Shown one piece after another: positions 19,439 through 27,975 of a DNA stretch of 64,000 nt (its first letter is position 1; every line of letters starts with the position of its first letter). This stretch comes from Ignavibacteriales bacterium (GTDB lineage Bacteria; Bacteroidota; Ignavibacteria; Ignavibacteriales; Ignavibacteriaceae): the NCBI GenBank assembly GCA_016707585.1, contig JADJHL010000011.1, positions 248,001 to 312,000 of the forward strand, written 5' to 3'. Both the position numbers and the translations under genes were made by a program. Under the pieces are notes generated by a model, which made no database searches, was not told the origin of the DNA, and worked only from the letters and a program-made list of their open reading frames with translations.

Positions 19439-20329
19439 ATGGAGTTATTTCTTAAAGAATATCTTACCCATTTAAAACTGGAAAAGAATCTTTCAGTTAA
19501 TACAGTTTCTTCATATAAAAATGATCTTACTTCTTTTAACTCTTTTCTCAAAGATAAAAATATTGATGATCCATCAAACGTAACTTCAGAACACATTAGT
19601 GTTTTTTTTAAGATATTAAAAGAGTTGGGACTTTCTGGAACATCATCAGCAAGATATTTTTCATCACTAAAAGGATTTTTTTTATTTCTATTAAAGAATA
19701 AATACATAGTTAAAAGCCCAATTGAAAAATTATCTTCTCCAAAATTATCAAAAAAACTTCCAGCAGTTTTAGATGTTGCCGAAGTTGAGAAAATATTATC
19801 ACAACCAATTACAAATAATAAATTAGGTTTGCGAGATAAAGCTATTTTAGAATTATTTTATGCTTGTGGAACTCGTGTATCTGAATTAATAAATCTAAAA
19901 GTAAATGATCTTTTTTTAAGTGATGAAATAATTAGGGTTTTGGGTAAAGGATCTAAGGAACGATTAATTCCAATTGGTTCTAGTGCAATAAAATGGATAA
20001 ACGATTATTTAAAATGCAGTCGCCCTTTGTTAATGAAAAAATCTAAAAGCGAAAATTATCTTTTTTTAAATTCGTGCAGTTCTAAATTATCTCGAATGGG
20101 CATATGGAAAATAATTGATAGGTATGTTAAAGAAGCTGGCATAGAAAAGGAAGTTCACCCGCACACTTTCAGACATTCATTTGCTACGCATTTGTTAGAA
20201 GGCGGCGCTGATTTAAGAGCCGTGCAAGAAATGCTTGGTCACGCAGATATTTCAACAACTCAGATTTATACTCATATTGATCGTGACTATATAAAGCAGG
20301 TTCATAAACAATATCATCCAAGAGGTTAA
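19439..20329 (+). CDS. Tyrosine recombinase XerC/XerD-like
   Basis: A 296-aa site-specific recombinase with an N-terminal SAM-like core-binding domain (LFLKEYLTHLKLEKNLSVNT) and a catalytic domain. The active residues are all visible: Arg in ACGTRVSEL, Lys in GKGSKERLIPI, the HTFRHSFATHLL box, the second His in GHADISTTQ and Tyr in IYTHI. Length fits Xer proteins that resolve chromosome dimers at dif. Nothing nearby indicates an integron or integrative element, so a housekeeping role is most likely. The ATG directly follows the stop of the upstream gene. Confidence 0.92.
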   Translation: MELFLKEYLTHLKLEKNLSVNTVSSYKNDLTSFNSFLKDKNIDDPSNVTSEHISVFFKILKELGLSGTSSARYFSSLKGFFLFLLKNKYIVKSPIEKLSSPKLSKKLPAVLDVAEVEKILSQPITNNKLGLRDKAILELFYACGTRVSELINLKVNDLFLSDEIIRVLGKGSKERLIPIGSSAIKWINDYLKCSRPLLMKKSKSENYLFLNSCSSKLSRMGIWKIIDRYVKEAGIEKEVHPHTFRHSFATHLLEGGADLRAVQEMLGHADISTTQIYTHIDRDYIKQVHKQYHPRG

Positions 20330-20337
20330 TATTGGCG

Positions 20338-21348
20338 ATGAAAAGATTTATATTTTATTTGTTACTTGTATTTTTAACATTTCTTACAATAAACTGCTCA
20401 GAAAAAACTGAAGATGAAAAAGATGATGAAAATCTAGCAAGTGCTATAGACAAAGCAAAACTAACCGAATTTACCGGATTTTATTTTGTTGGAAATCATT
20501 CCGGTATTCCATCAGTCTTTTGGTATGATTACCAAAAAGATAAAGTAAAAATATTTTGGCATTCACCAGAAGAACGGGTAATCGATTTATTGATCTCACC
20601 AGATAATAAATCCGGTTATTTTCTAATCCAGAAAAAACAGCTTTTAAAATCATCACAACCAGCGATTGAGAAAGGAAGATTATATAGAATTGATTTTGAG
20701 TTGAAAAGAGTTGAACCAATATCGCAACTGGAAGAGGGAATTCAGGTTATTCCTTTTTGGACAGACAATGATAGGTTTACACTTGTAGTAAATTCTATTG
20801 ATAAAACGATAGCATCATACATAAATAAGAACACGCAAGTTTATAATCGTTTTGGAAAATTATTATCCGACAACACAGAAATATTTGATATAACCAAAGA
20901 TGGTTACCCTATTACAAAACAAGCACCGCTACAATTCAATTCACCAAATGAATTATTTACAGTCGTTGAAAAAAATGATTCAATTCAAATTCGACAAACC
21001 AGATCAAAAAAAGAAATTAAAACCAGGCTTAAAGAAAAGGAATTATTGCAAATAAGTTGGGCTGAAGATAATAAACATGTTCTTTTGTTAATGAAAGCAA
21101 AAACCAAAAATAAAACTGAAAAAATAAATCAAAACAAATTGTTGTTAGCCATTTTTGATTTACAAAAAAAGAAAACTGTAAAAATGTTTGATGATATTGG
21201 TGCTAGCAATTTTAGATTGATAGGTAATTATTTGTTATTAGATAATGGAATTGGAAGAAATTCAACTATTGAAATACTTAAGCTTGATTCACTTGATAAG
21301 ACAAAAAAAATAAAAATAAATGGTGGAAGCAGTCTTAGGAAAATATAA
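20338..21348 (+). CDS. Lipoprotein of unknown function
   Basis: A 336-aa protein with a lipoprotein signal (KRFIFYLLLVFLTFLTINC, lipobox Cys at residue 19). The mature part looks like repeated four-stranded blades with motifs such as GIPSVFWYDYQKDKVKIFWH and ISWAEDNKHVLLLM, reminiscent of a TolB/WD-type beta-propeller. This is pattern only. The ATG at 20338 is used; an in-frame TTG at 20332 is nearer to AGAGGT. It lies just after the recombinase and is probably co-transcribed. Confidence 0.7.
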   Translation: MKRFIFYLLLVFLTFLTINCSEKTEDEKDDENLASAIDKAKLTEFTGFYFVGNHSGIPSVFWYDYQKDKVKIFWHSPEERVIDLLISPDNKSGYFLIQKKQLLKSSQPAIEKGRLYRIDFELKRVEPISQLEEGIQVIPFWTDNDRFTLVVNSIDKTIASYINKNTQVYNRFGKLLSDNTEIFDITKDGYPITKQAPLQFNSPNELFTVVEKNDSIQIRQTRSKKEIKTRLKEKELLQISWAEDNKHVLLLMKAKTKNKTEKINQNKLLLAIFDLQKKKTVKMFDDIGASNFRLIGNYLLLDNGIGRNSTIEILKLDSLDKTKKIKINGGSSLRKI

Positions 21349-21386
21349 AAATTCAGCTATACAAAATATGCATAGCTGATAATGAT

Positions 21387-21845
21387 TTATAGGAAGTAGT
21401 ACCTTACCCCAATTCCTCCATTAAAAGAAAAATCCGTTTCTGGTATTATATCTAACAAAGGCGCAATTTCTAAAAATACATCTACCGGAGAATTTTTTGG
21501 AATCCAGGTTAATCCAACATCAAACCTAATTCCTAATCTTGATTTTCCGTCCTCAACCAATCTTATTCTGCCACCAGGACCATAATGTAAAGAAACGTTT
21601 TCTGTCGTATTAAAAATATTTCTAGCGTGAAATAAATAATCAGCATGCAAATGCATTCTACTATTTCGTTCAAATGAGTAACCCAATCCAAAATCAAAGG
21701 CTGTTGTTGTTGTTGTCCAATATTTGGCGCTGATGCCTGTTGGCTCACCCGCAATGATTCCTAAAGCAAAGCCGCTAGATTGAGCTATTGAAACTCCAGA
21801 AAGTAATAACAGAGTTAATATTGATTTAACTAAAAATTTATTCAT
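21387..21845 (-). CDS. Small outer-membrane beta-barrel protein
   Basis: A 152-aa protein with a cleavable signal peptide (to about residue 22, SIAQS). The remainder is alternating amphipathic strands ending in an aromatic residue (GGIGVRYYFL), as in eight-stranded outer-membrane barrels. There is a Gly-rich start (GFALGIIAGEPTGISAKYW) and paired strands (DFGLGYSF, LHADYLFHA, IRFDVGLTWIP). No enzyme motif is visible. Convergent with the lipoprotein; the 38-bp gap has a weak hairpin (TCAGCTAT/ATAGCTGA) without a T run. Confidence 0.72.
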   Translation of the reverse strand: MNKFLVKSILTLLLLSGVSIAQSSGFALGIIAGEPTGISAKYWTTTTTAFDFGLGYSFERNSRMHLHADYLFHARNIFNTTENVSLHYGPGGRIRLVEDGKSRLGIRFDVGLTWIPKNSPVDVFLEIAPLLDIIPETDFSFNGGIGVRYYFL

Positions 21846-21988
21846 TTATAGTCCTTTTTATTCGTTTATGTATAAAATAAAGCTAATAATTACTGCCAAA
21901 GAATAAAATGCAAAAGTTTGGAATAGGAAATCGCTTTAATTAATTTTTATAAAACAATTTGTTCAAATAAAGATAAGTGTAGATAAAA

Positions 21989-23476
21989 ATGAGTGATAAT
22001 AATGCTCAAGTAGTTTATTCAAAAGTAAAAGAAAATTCAGTTAAGTTTAATTCGACAAATGAAGTTGCAATAATTCTTGCTGCCGGACATGGAAAAAGAA
22101 TAAAATCACAAACATCAAAAATGCTTCATAAAATCTGGGAAATTCCAACAGTTGAACGTGTTTATAATGCGTGTAAACTCGGAATAGAAAACATTAATAC
22201 TGTTATTGTTGTTGGTATAAAAGCACTTGATATTATGGATGTAATTGGAAAACGTGAATCAAATAAGTTTGCGTTTCAGGAACATCAAAATGGAACCGGG
22301 CACGCAGTACAGGTTGCATTAAAGGAAATTGAAAATGATTTTAAAGATGGGATTGTTTATGTGCTTCCTGGCGATATGGGTTTGCTTGATGATGAATCGA
22401 TGAAAAAATTCAGAAGTGATTTTACCTCATCTAAAAATGATATGATGGTATTAACAGGTCTCTATGAAGGTGACGATCCATTACAAAATTCCTACGGAAG
22501 AATTATAAGAACGAAAGATAGTAATGGAAAAGTGAACGGAAATGTTATCCGGATTATGGAATACAAAGATATTTTAGCTTTACCAGATAATAAACCTTAC
22601 GAGTTAATTTATCGAAATCAAAAATATTCTTATACAAGGCAGGAATTATTAAACACTAAAGAATTTAATTCTGGTGTTTATGCTTTTGATTATAATAAAC
22701 TTGTTGAACAGATAAATAATATTTCAAGCAACAATGCCCAGAATGAAATATACATAACAGATTTAATCGAGATGTTTAATCAAAAGGGATATTCTGTCGG
22801 GGCTGTAAGTCCTAAAGAGCAATACGTTGTAATGGGGTTTAATGATAAATCTGTGCTAAAGGAGATGGATGAAATTGCTCGAAGAAATATTTATGAAAGA
22901 TTGAAAAATATTATCCAGATTGATGATCCTGATGATTTTTTTATTCATGATTCTATTGTGAGTGATTTAATTGAATTAGATAAAAAAGGAATTCCACTAG
23001 ATATTAAAATTGGCAAAGGCGCTTACATTGGCGTCGGTGTAAAACTTAATTACAATATTGAAATTGGAAGAGCAGCCTACATAAACGGCAATATTGTATT
23101 CGGAAAGAATATAAAAATCTGGCGAATTGTTCACCTATCTACTTTCCCAAATCAAACTTTAACTATTGGTAATAATGTTAATATACTTTGGGGCGATATT
23201 ATTAAAGGGAATATTGTAATTGGAGAAAACTCAACAATTGAATCAAGCGTTAACTTAACAGGTAGCGATGAGTTTCCATTACGAATTGGAAAAAATGTTT
23301 TGATAAAAGGAACAAGTTATTTATTCGGCTCAATCGTAGAAAATAATGTTACAATTGAACACAGCGTATTGATAAAGAAAAAAGTTAAAGCTGAGAAAGA
23401 CAAAAATGGAAATATTAAAGCAATAAGGTTTTTTATTCCTGATACAGAGGGAAAAGAATTGTTAAATGATATTTAA
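21989..23476 (+). CDS. GlmU-type nucleotidyltransferase with beta-helix domain
   Basis: A 495-aa protein with a GlmU-like pyrophosphorylase domain (about 25-300). Visible motifs are ILAAGHGKRIKS (nucleotide loop), SKMLHKI, GTGHAVQ, NSYGRIIR, EYKD, EFNSGVYAF and NEIYITD, the usual order for UDP-GlcNAc pyrophosphorylases. A hexapeptide beta-helix follows (IGKGAYIGVGVKLNYNIEIG ... IGKNVLIKG). The loop reads HGKR where GlmU usually has GTR, and the acetyltransferase active-site residues of GlmU are not obvious. It may therefore be a pyrophosphorylase with a different or lost second activity. It runs alone on the plus strand and ends at a strong terminator. Confidence 0.82.
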   Translation: MSDNNAQVVYSKVKENSVKFNSTNEVAIILAAGHGKRIKSQTSKMLHKIWEIPTVERVYNACKLGIENINTVIVVGIKALDIMDVIGKRESNKFAFQEHQNGTGHAVQVALKEIENDFKDGIVYVLPGDMGLLDDESMKKFRSDFTSSKNDMMVLTGLYEGDDPLQNSYGRIIRTKDSNGKVNGNVIRIMEYKDILALPDNKPYELIYRNQKYSYTRQELLNTKEFNSGVYAFDYNKLVEQINNISSNNAQNEIYITDLIEMFNQKGYSVGAVSPKEQYVVMGFNDKSVLKEMDEIARRNIYERLKNIIQIDDPDDFFIHDSIVSDLIELDKKGIPLDIKIGKGAYIGVGVKLNYNIEIGRAAYINGNIVFGKNIKIWRIVHLSTFPNQTLTIGNNVNILWGDIIKGNIVIGENSTIESSVNLTGSDEFPLRIGKNVLIKGTSYLFGSIVENNVTIEHSVLIKKKVKAEKDKNGNIKAIRFFIPDTEGKELLNDI

Positions 23477-23479
23477 AAC

Positions 23480-23509
23480 AAAAAAGCTCTTCAACCGAAG
23501 AGCTTTTTT
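23480..23509. terminator. Bidirectional Rho-independent terminator
   Basis: Hairpin arms GCTCTTC and GAAGAGC with an AACC loop are flanked by A6 and T6. It serves both the GlmU-type gene on the plus strand and rpsT on the minus strand, which converge here. Confidence 0.92.
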
Positions 23510-23529
23510 AATATCCAATAGCTAAAAAC

Positions 23530-23793
23530 TTATTTTGCAGAAATAACTTTGTTAAGGTGTTTTGTTATTGTTGATTTTTTTCTTGCAGCAGTATTTTTAT
23601 GTAATCTGCCCTTTGAAGTTCCTTTATCAATAACAGAAATAGCTTCTTTGTATAATACTTCTAACTCTTCTTTTTTATCGGTAGCTAATGTTTTTTTAAT
23701 AACAGTTTTAATTTTAGAGTCAGTCATTTTATTAACTGCTTTTTTTCTCTCAGAGGATCTAATTCTCTTCTTTGCGGATTTATGATGAGCCAT
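23530..23793 (-). CDS. rpsT: 30S ribosomal protein S20
   Basis: An 87-aa basic protein with the S20 start (MAHHKSAKKRIRSSERKKAVNK) and its three-helix pattern, including VIDKGTSKGRLHKNTAARKKS near the C-terminus. S20 binds the 5' domain of 16S rRNA during 30S assembly. It is monocistronic: a Bacteroidota-type promoter lies upstream and a bidirectional terminator downstream. Confidence 0.97.
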   Translation of the reverse strand: MAHHKSAKKRIRSSERKKAVNKMTDSKIKTVIKKTLATDKKEELEVLYKEAISVIDKGTSKGRLHKNTAARKKSTITKHLNKVISAK

Positions 23794-23831
23794 TTACAAA
23801 AAACCTTATATATTAGTTAAAAAATGTGAAC

Positions 23832-23863
23832 CAAATATAGGTAATGCCCCGTTTGATGTCAAA
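23832..23863 (-). promoter_or_regulatory. Predicted Bacteroidota-type promoter of rpsT
   Basis: On the minus strand, TTTG (23863-23860) is followed after 20 bp by TATATTTG (23839-23832), matching the -33 TTTG / -7 TAnnTTTG consensus of the Bacteroidota primary sigma factor. Transcription would begin around 23825, leaving a leader of about 30 nt before rpsT. Confidence 0.6.
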
Positions 23864-23882
23864 CTTAGCTTTAGTAACTTTG
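23852..23882 (+). promoter_or_regulatory. Predicted Bacteroidota-type promoter of queE-queD-truA
   Basis: TTTG (23852-23855), a 19-bp spacer and TAACTTTG (23875-23882) fit the Bacteroidota promoter consensus. It overlaps the divergent rpsT promoter. The two -33 boxes are the arms of one perfect inverted repeat, GTTTGATGTCAAAC (23851-23864). The start point would be near 23889, about 35 nt before queE. Confidence 0.6.
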
Positions 23883-23923
23883 CCCACTAAATATTTAGAA
23901 AATGATTCAAAATCAAGCTTTTT

Positions 23924-24565
23924 ATGCTTAAGGTCAATGAAATATACTTTTCGGTTCAGGGAGAGAGCACATACGCAGGTTTGCCTTGTGTCTTTGTTCG
24001 TCTAACTTTTTGCAACTTAAGATGTACATATTGCGATACAGAATACGCGTTTTACGATGGAAAAGATTTAACTATTCCGGAAATAGTTGAAGAAATTAGG
24101 AAATATGATTGTAAACTTGTCGAGATTACTGGCGGCGAACCATTAGTGCAAATGGAAGAATGTTTAGGTTTGATGAAACAACTGTGCGATGAAGATTTTG
24201 AAGTTTTGATTGAAACAGGTGGAAGCTTATCAATAAAAGATATTGATCAACGAGTCAAAATAATTATGGATTTAAAATGTCCATCAAGTGGGATGGAAAA
24301 GAAAAATCTTTATGAGAATATTAATTTCTTAAAACCTCTTGATGAATTAAAATTTGTAATCGGTAGCAGGGAAGATTATGATTGGACTTTTGATGTTTTA
24401 AAAAGATATGATTTAGAGAATAAATGTAAGATTTTATTTTCCGTTGTGTTCGGAAAACTTGAACCTGTTCAGTTAGTAAACTGGATTTTAGAAGATAAAT
24501 TAAATGTTAGATTTCAACTTCAGATGCATAAGTTTATATGGCATCATGAAACAAAAGGTGTGTAA
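23924..24565 (+). CDS. queE: 7-carboxy-7-deazaguanine synthase
   Basis: A 213-aa radical-SAM enzyme that converts 6-carboxytetrahydropterin to 7-carboxy-7-deazaguanine on the way to queuosine or related 7-deazaguanines. The iron-sulfur cluster motif is C30-x3-C34-x2-C37 (CNLRCTYC). The N-terminal EIYFSVQGESTYAGLPCVFVRL and the EITGGEPLVQ segment are typical of QueE. It overlaps queD by one base (TAATG), and its substrate is made by QueD, so the operon is functional. Later-acting QueC and QueF are not in the window. Confidence 0.94.
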   Translation: MLKVNEIYFSVQGESTYAGLPCVFVRLTFCNLRCTYCDTEYAFYDGKDLTIPEIVEEIRKYDCKLVEITGGEPLVQMEECLGLMKQLCDEDFEVLIETGGSLSIKDIDQRVKIIMDLKCPSSGMEKKNLYENINFLKPLDELKFVIGSREDYDWTFDVLKRYDLENKCKILFSVVFGKLEPVQLVNWILEDKLNVRFQLQMHKFIWHHETKGV

Positions 24566-24981
24566 TGAAAATAGCTAAAGAATTTAGATGGGAAATGGGA
24601 CACAGACTGCCGGAACATTTTGGTTTGTGTAAAAATATTCATGGGCATTCATACAAAATGATTGTTGAGTTTGAAGGTGAACTCGATAAAAACCAAATGG
24701 TAATTGATTATTACGATGTTGAAAAAATTGTAAATCCAGTAATAGAAAAACTTGATCATTCTTTTATGGTTAATATTAATGACAAAGTAGTTCTGGAATT
24801 TTTAGAAAAAATGAATTCTAAAAAAGTCATTGTAGATTTTAATTCTACTGCCGAAAATATTTGCAGTTTTCTTTTATCTGAAATAAAAAAATGTTCACTA
24901 CCATCAAATATATCATCTATAAAAGTTAGAGTTTATGAGACACAGTTTGATTATGCTGAGGAAAGTTTGAGATTAAATTGA
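24565..24981 (+). CDS. queD: 6-carboxy-5,6,7,8-tetrahydropterin synthase
   Basis: A 138-aa T-fold enzyme that makes 6-carboxytetrahydropterin from dihydroneopterin triphosphate. The zinc ligands H13 (MGHRLPEH), H26 and H28 (NIHGHSY) and the catalytic Cys22 are present, as are the DYYDVEKIVNPVIEKLDHSF block and C-terminal VRVYETQFDYAEE. It follows queE with a one-base overlap. Confidence 0.93.
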   Translation: MKIAKEFRWEMGHRLPEHFGLCKNIHGHSYKMIVEFEGELDKNQMVIDYYDVEKIVNPVIEKLDHSFMVNINDKVVLEFLEKMNSKKVIVDFNSTAENICSFLLSEIKKCSLPSNISSIKVRVYETQFDYAEESLRLN

Positions 24982-25862
24982 GAGGAAAAAAGTTTAATCC
25001 CAAAGATAGATTTAGAAATAAACCAGGTAGTAAAATTAAACGAGAGCAATTTACTTCTGATAAACGCAAACCTATACATCTTGTATTTTCCAGATTTAAA
25101 CTTTTTATTGAATATGAAGGTACACGTTATTCAGGTTGGCAAAGACAGGAAAATGCAAAAACAATTCAAGGTTCAATAGTTCAAGCCGCAAAAGAAATTT
25201 TTGGTGATGATTATTTAGATTTTCAAGGATCTGGCCGAACAGATAGCGGTGTACACGCACTTTGCCAGGTTGCGCATTTAGACGTTAAGACTGTTTTGGC
25301 TCCGGAAATTATAAGAATGAAGCTAAATGATATGCTGCCTCATGATATTTGTATTCTTGAAGTTGAAAAAGCAAATCAAACTTTTCATGCAAGACATGAT
25401 GCTAAATCAAGAAGTTATGTTTACCAGATTTCAAGAAGAAGAACTGCCTTTGGTAAAAACTTTGTTTGGTGGATTAAAGATAAATTAGATTTTAAGAAAA
25501 TGGAATCAGCCGCAAAGTATTTTGTTGGAATGAATAACTTTGCTTCGTTTTCAGATGATGATCCTGAAGATAAATCCACAAAAGTTTTGATTGATGATAT
25601 TCAGATTAAAGAAGAGGGAGATTTAATTCTGATAAGAATTATTGGTTCTCATTTTATCTGGAAAATGGTAAGAAGAATTGTTGGAATATTAGCTGAAGTT
25701 GGTCGAGGAAGAAAATCTGAAAAAGATATTTTGTTTTATTTAAGTAACAAAACAAATGAACCTGCTAAATTTACTGCTCCTCCATCTGGATTATTTTTAG
25801 AAAAAGTAACGTACGCAGGTGAATCTATTCCAGATGAGTTTTCTGCATTCATAAAAGTATAA
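24978..25862 (+). CDS. truA: tRNA pseudouridine(38-40) synthase
   Basis: Converts uridines 38-40 of the tRNA anticodon arm to pseudouridine. The catalytic Asp is D89 in GSGRTDSGVHA; the family start FIEYEGTRYSGWQRQ and the later SFSDDD and FLRIxGSHFIWKMVRRIVG-type blocks (here IRIIGSHFIWKMVRRIVG) are present. An unusual basic N-terminal extension of about 38 residues precedes the core. It starts with TTG overlapping the queD stop (TTGA). It may be an extra RNA-binding tail. It shares a theme of tRNA modification with queE and queD. Confidence 0.93.
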   Translation: MRGKKFNPKDRFRNKPGSKIKREQFTSDKRKPIHLVFSRFKLFIEYEGTRYSGWQRQENAKTIQGSIVQAAKEIFGDDYLDFQGSGRTDSGVHALCQVAHLDVKTVLAPEIIRMKLNDMLPHDICILEVEKANQTFHARHDAKSRSYVYQISRRRTAFGKNFVWWIKDKLDFKKMESAAKYFVGMNNFASFSDDDPEDKSTKVLIDDIQIKEEGDLILIRIIGSHFIWKMVRRIVGILAEVGRGRKSEKDILFYLSNKTNEPAKFTAPPSGLFLEKVTYAGESIPDEFSAFIKV

Positions 25863-25868
25863 TAAGTC

Positions 25869-25946
25869 ATGCTGAACCTGCCTGACGGTAGACAGGCTTG
25901 TTTCAGCATCTCAACAAATTTTAAAGACCCTGAAACAAGTTCAGGG
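25869..25946. repeat. Dispersed palindromic repeat pair (TGAAACAAGTTCA type)
   Basis: Two hairpins lie between truA and uvrB. The first has arms ATGCTGAA (25869-25876) and TTCAGCAT (25902-25909), with a second palindromic insert (GCCTG ... CAGGC) in its loop. The second is CCCTGAAACAAGTTCAGGG (25928-25946). A related pair occurs at 32398-32460. These are typical Bacteroidota intergenic repeats, and here may also serve as the convergent terminator. Confidence 0.75.
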
Positions 25947-25956
25947 TAAACGTAAT

Positions 25957-27969
25957 TTATCCAATCATCTTTTTTAGTTTATGAATTTCATCTCGTAAAT
26001 TGGCTGCCTTTTCAAACTCTAAATCTTTTGCAGCCTTGTGCATTTCTTCTGTCAACTGTTCAACTAAATCTTCTTTCTGCTCTTTATCCATATACTTTAA
26101 GATAGGCTCGGCAACTTTTGAAAATCCATAACTTTCTTTATCCTCTTTCTTTCTAATATCGGCAATCGAAGTTGATGAAAGTATATCTTCCATAGATTTG
26201 TAAATTGTAGCAGGAACAATGCCATTCTTCTCGTTATACTCTGTTTGTAGTTTTCGTCTTCGGTTTGTCTCGGTAATTGTTTTACGCATTGATTCAGTAA
26301 TCTTATCGGCGTACATAATTACTCGACCGTTAACATTACGAGCAGTCCTGCCAGCAGTTTGCATCAGCGATCTTTCGCTTCTCAAAAATCCTTCTTTATC
26401 GGCATCGATAATCGCAACAAGTGAAACTTCGGGTAAATCCAAACCTTCTCTTAAAAGATTTACTCCCACCAGAACATCAAATTCCCCAAGACGTAAATCT
26501 CTAAGAATCTCAACTCGCTCAAGTGAATCAATATCGCTGTGAATGTATCGTACTTTAATTCCAATTTTATCTAGATAATCAGAAAGATCTTCGGCCATTT
26601 TTTTTGTTAATGTTGTAACAAGTGTTCGTTCTTTTATTTCAACTTTTTTTCTAATCTCACCAATCAAATCATCAATCTGCCCCTTAATCGGCCGTACTTC
26701 AATTTCGGGATCAAGCAAACCGGTTGGACGAATAATTTGGGCAACTATTACTCCACCGCATAATTCTAATTCATAATCTGCGGGAGTTGCACTTACAAAT
26801 ACAACTTGATTCAACATTCCCATAAACTCTTCATATTTCATCGGGCGATTATCTAGTGCAGAAGGAAGACGAAATCCAAAATCCACTAGCGTTTGTTTAC
26901 GACTTCTATCGCCAAGATACATACCGCGAATTTGAGGAATTGTAACATGTGATTCATCTATTATTAAAAGAAAATCATCAGGAAAATAATCAAACAAATT
27001 TGATGGGCGTGAATTTGCTTCACGTAAATCCATGTGGCGTGAATAATTTTCAATTCCAGAACAATAACCAATTTCCTTCATCATTTCGATATCAAACTTA
27101 GTACGTTGTTCAAGACGTTGAGCTTCTAAATATTTTTCTTCTTTTCGAAGAACATCTAATCTTTCGGATAATTCCTGTTCAATATTATAAATGGCTTTTT
27201 GCATTTTACCACGATCAGTAACAAAATATTTAGCTGGATAAATAGGAACAGAATCAACTTCCTTAATAACTTTTCCGGAAACAGAATCTATAATGGAAAT
27301 CTTTTCAACATCACTATCCCAAAACTCAATTCTTATTGCCTCTTCATCCTGGTATGCAGGAATAATTTCCACAACATCTCCACGAGCACGAAAAGTTCCG
27401 CGACTAAACTCAACATCATTTCTGGAATAATATATATCTATCAAGTCACGAAGCAGTTTTTTCTTATCAATCTTTTCACCTTTCTTGATGAAAATAATTT
27501 GTTTTGCATATTCATCAGGTGCGCCGATACCATAGATACAACTAACACTTGCAATTACAATTACATCTTTTCTGCCTTCGATTAAAGACGTTGTAGCTTT
27601 TAATCTTAAACGATCAATTTCTTCATTAACAGAAAAATCTTTTTCGATAAAAACATCACGCGAAACAACATAGGCTTCCGGTTGATAGTAATCGTAGTAG
27701 CTGATAAAAAATTCTACAGCATTGTTTGGAAAGAATGATTTGAACTCAGAATAAAGCTGTGCTGCAAGTGTTTTATTGTGCGAGATTATTAATGTTGGTT
27801 TATTTGTTTGAGCTATTACATTAGAAATTGTAAATGTTTTTCCGCTTCCTGTAACTCCAAGTAAAGTTTGAAATTTATCGCCACGATTTACACCTTCAAC
27901 AAGTTGTTTAATTGCTTCAGGCTGATCACCTGAAGGCTGATAATTTGAAACGAGTTCAAAATTCTTCAT
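25957..27969 (-). CDS. uvrB: Excinuclease ABC subunit B
   Basis: DNA-damage recognition helicase of nucleotide excision repair. The full length is 670 aa. Visible features are Walker A GVTGSGKTF (about 39-46), the beta-hairpin YYDYYQPEAYV region, the DEAD-type IIDESHVTIPQ motif, helicase motifs V/VI (GVNLLREGLDLPEVSLVAI; LMQTAGRTARN) and the C-terminal UvrC-binding UVR motif (EMHKAAKDLEFEKAANLRDEI). It is the second gene after the CcmE-like ORF, 6 bp away on the same strand, so both likely share one promoter. Confidence 0.97.
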   Translation of the reverse strand: MKNFELVSNYQPSGDQPEAIKQLVEGVNRGDKFQTLLGVTGSGKTFTISNVIAQTNKPTLIISHNKTLAAQLYSEFKSFFPNNAVEFFISYYDYYQPEAYVVSRDVFIEKDFSVNEEIDRLRLKATTSLIEGRKDVIVIASVSCIYGIGAPDEYAKQIIFIKKGEKIDKKKLLRDLIDIYYSRNDVEFSRGTFRARGDVVEIIPAYQDEEAIRIEFWDSDVEKISIIDSVSGKVIKEVDSVPIYPAKYFVTDRGKMQKAIYNIEQELSERLDVLRKEEKYLEAQRLEQRTKFDIEMMKEIGYCSGIENYSRHMDLREANSRPSNLFDYFPDDFLLIIDESHVTIPQIRGMYLGDRSRKQTLVDFGFRLPSALDNRPMKYEEFMGMLNQVVFVSATPADYELELCGGVIVAQIIRPTGLLDPEIEVRPIKGQIDDLIGEIRKKVEIKERTLVTTLTKKMAEDLSDYLDKIGIKVRYIHSDIDSLERVEILRDLRLGEFDVLVGVNLLREGLDLPEVSLVAIIDADKEGFLRSERSLMQTAGRTARNVNGRVIMYADKITESMRKTITETNRRRKLQTEYNEKNGIVPATIYKSMEDILSSTSIADIRKKEDKESYGFSKVAEPILKYMDKEQKEDLVEQLTEEMHKAAKDLEFEKAANLRDEIHKLKKMIG

Positions 27970-27975
27970 ATAAAA

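Noticed and set aside
19439..20329. XerC/D-like recombinase as an integrase of a genomic island
   Set aside because: Flanks are housekeeping genes with tight spacing, no attachment repeats or cargo are visible, and length and motifs fit housekeeping Xer.
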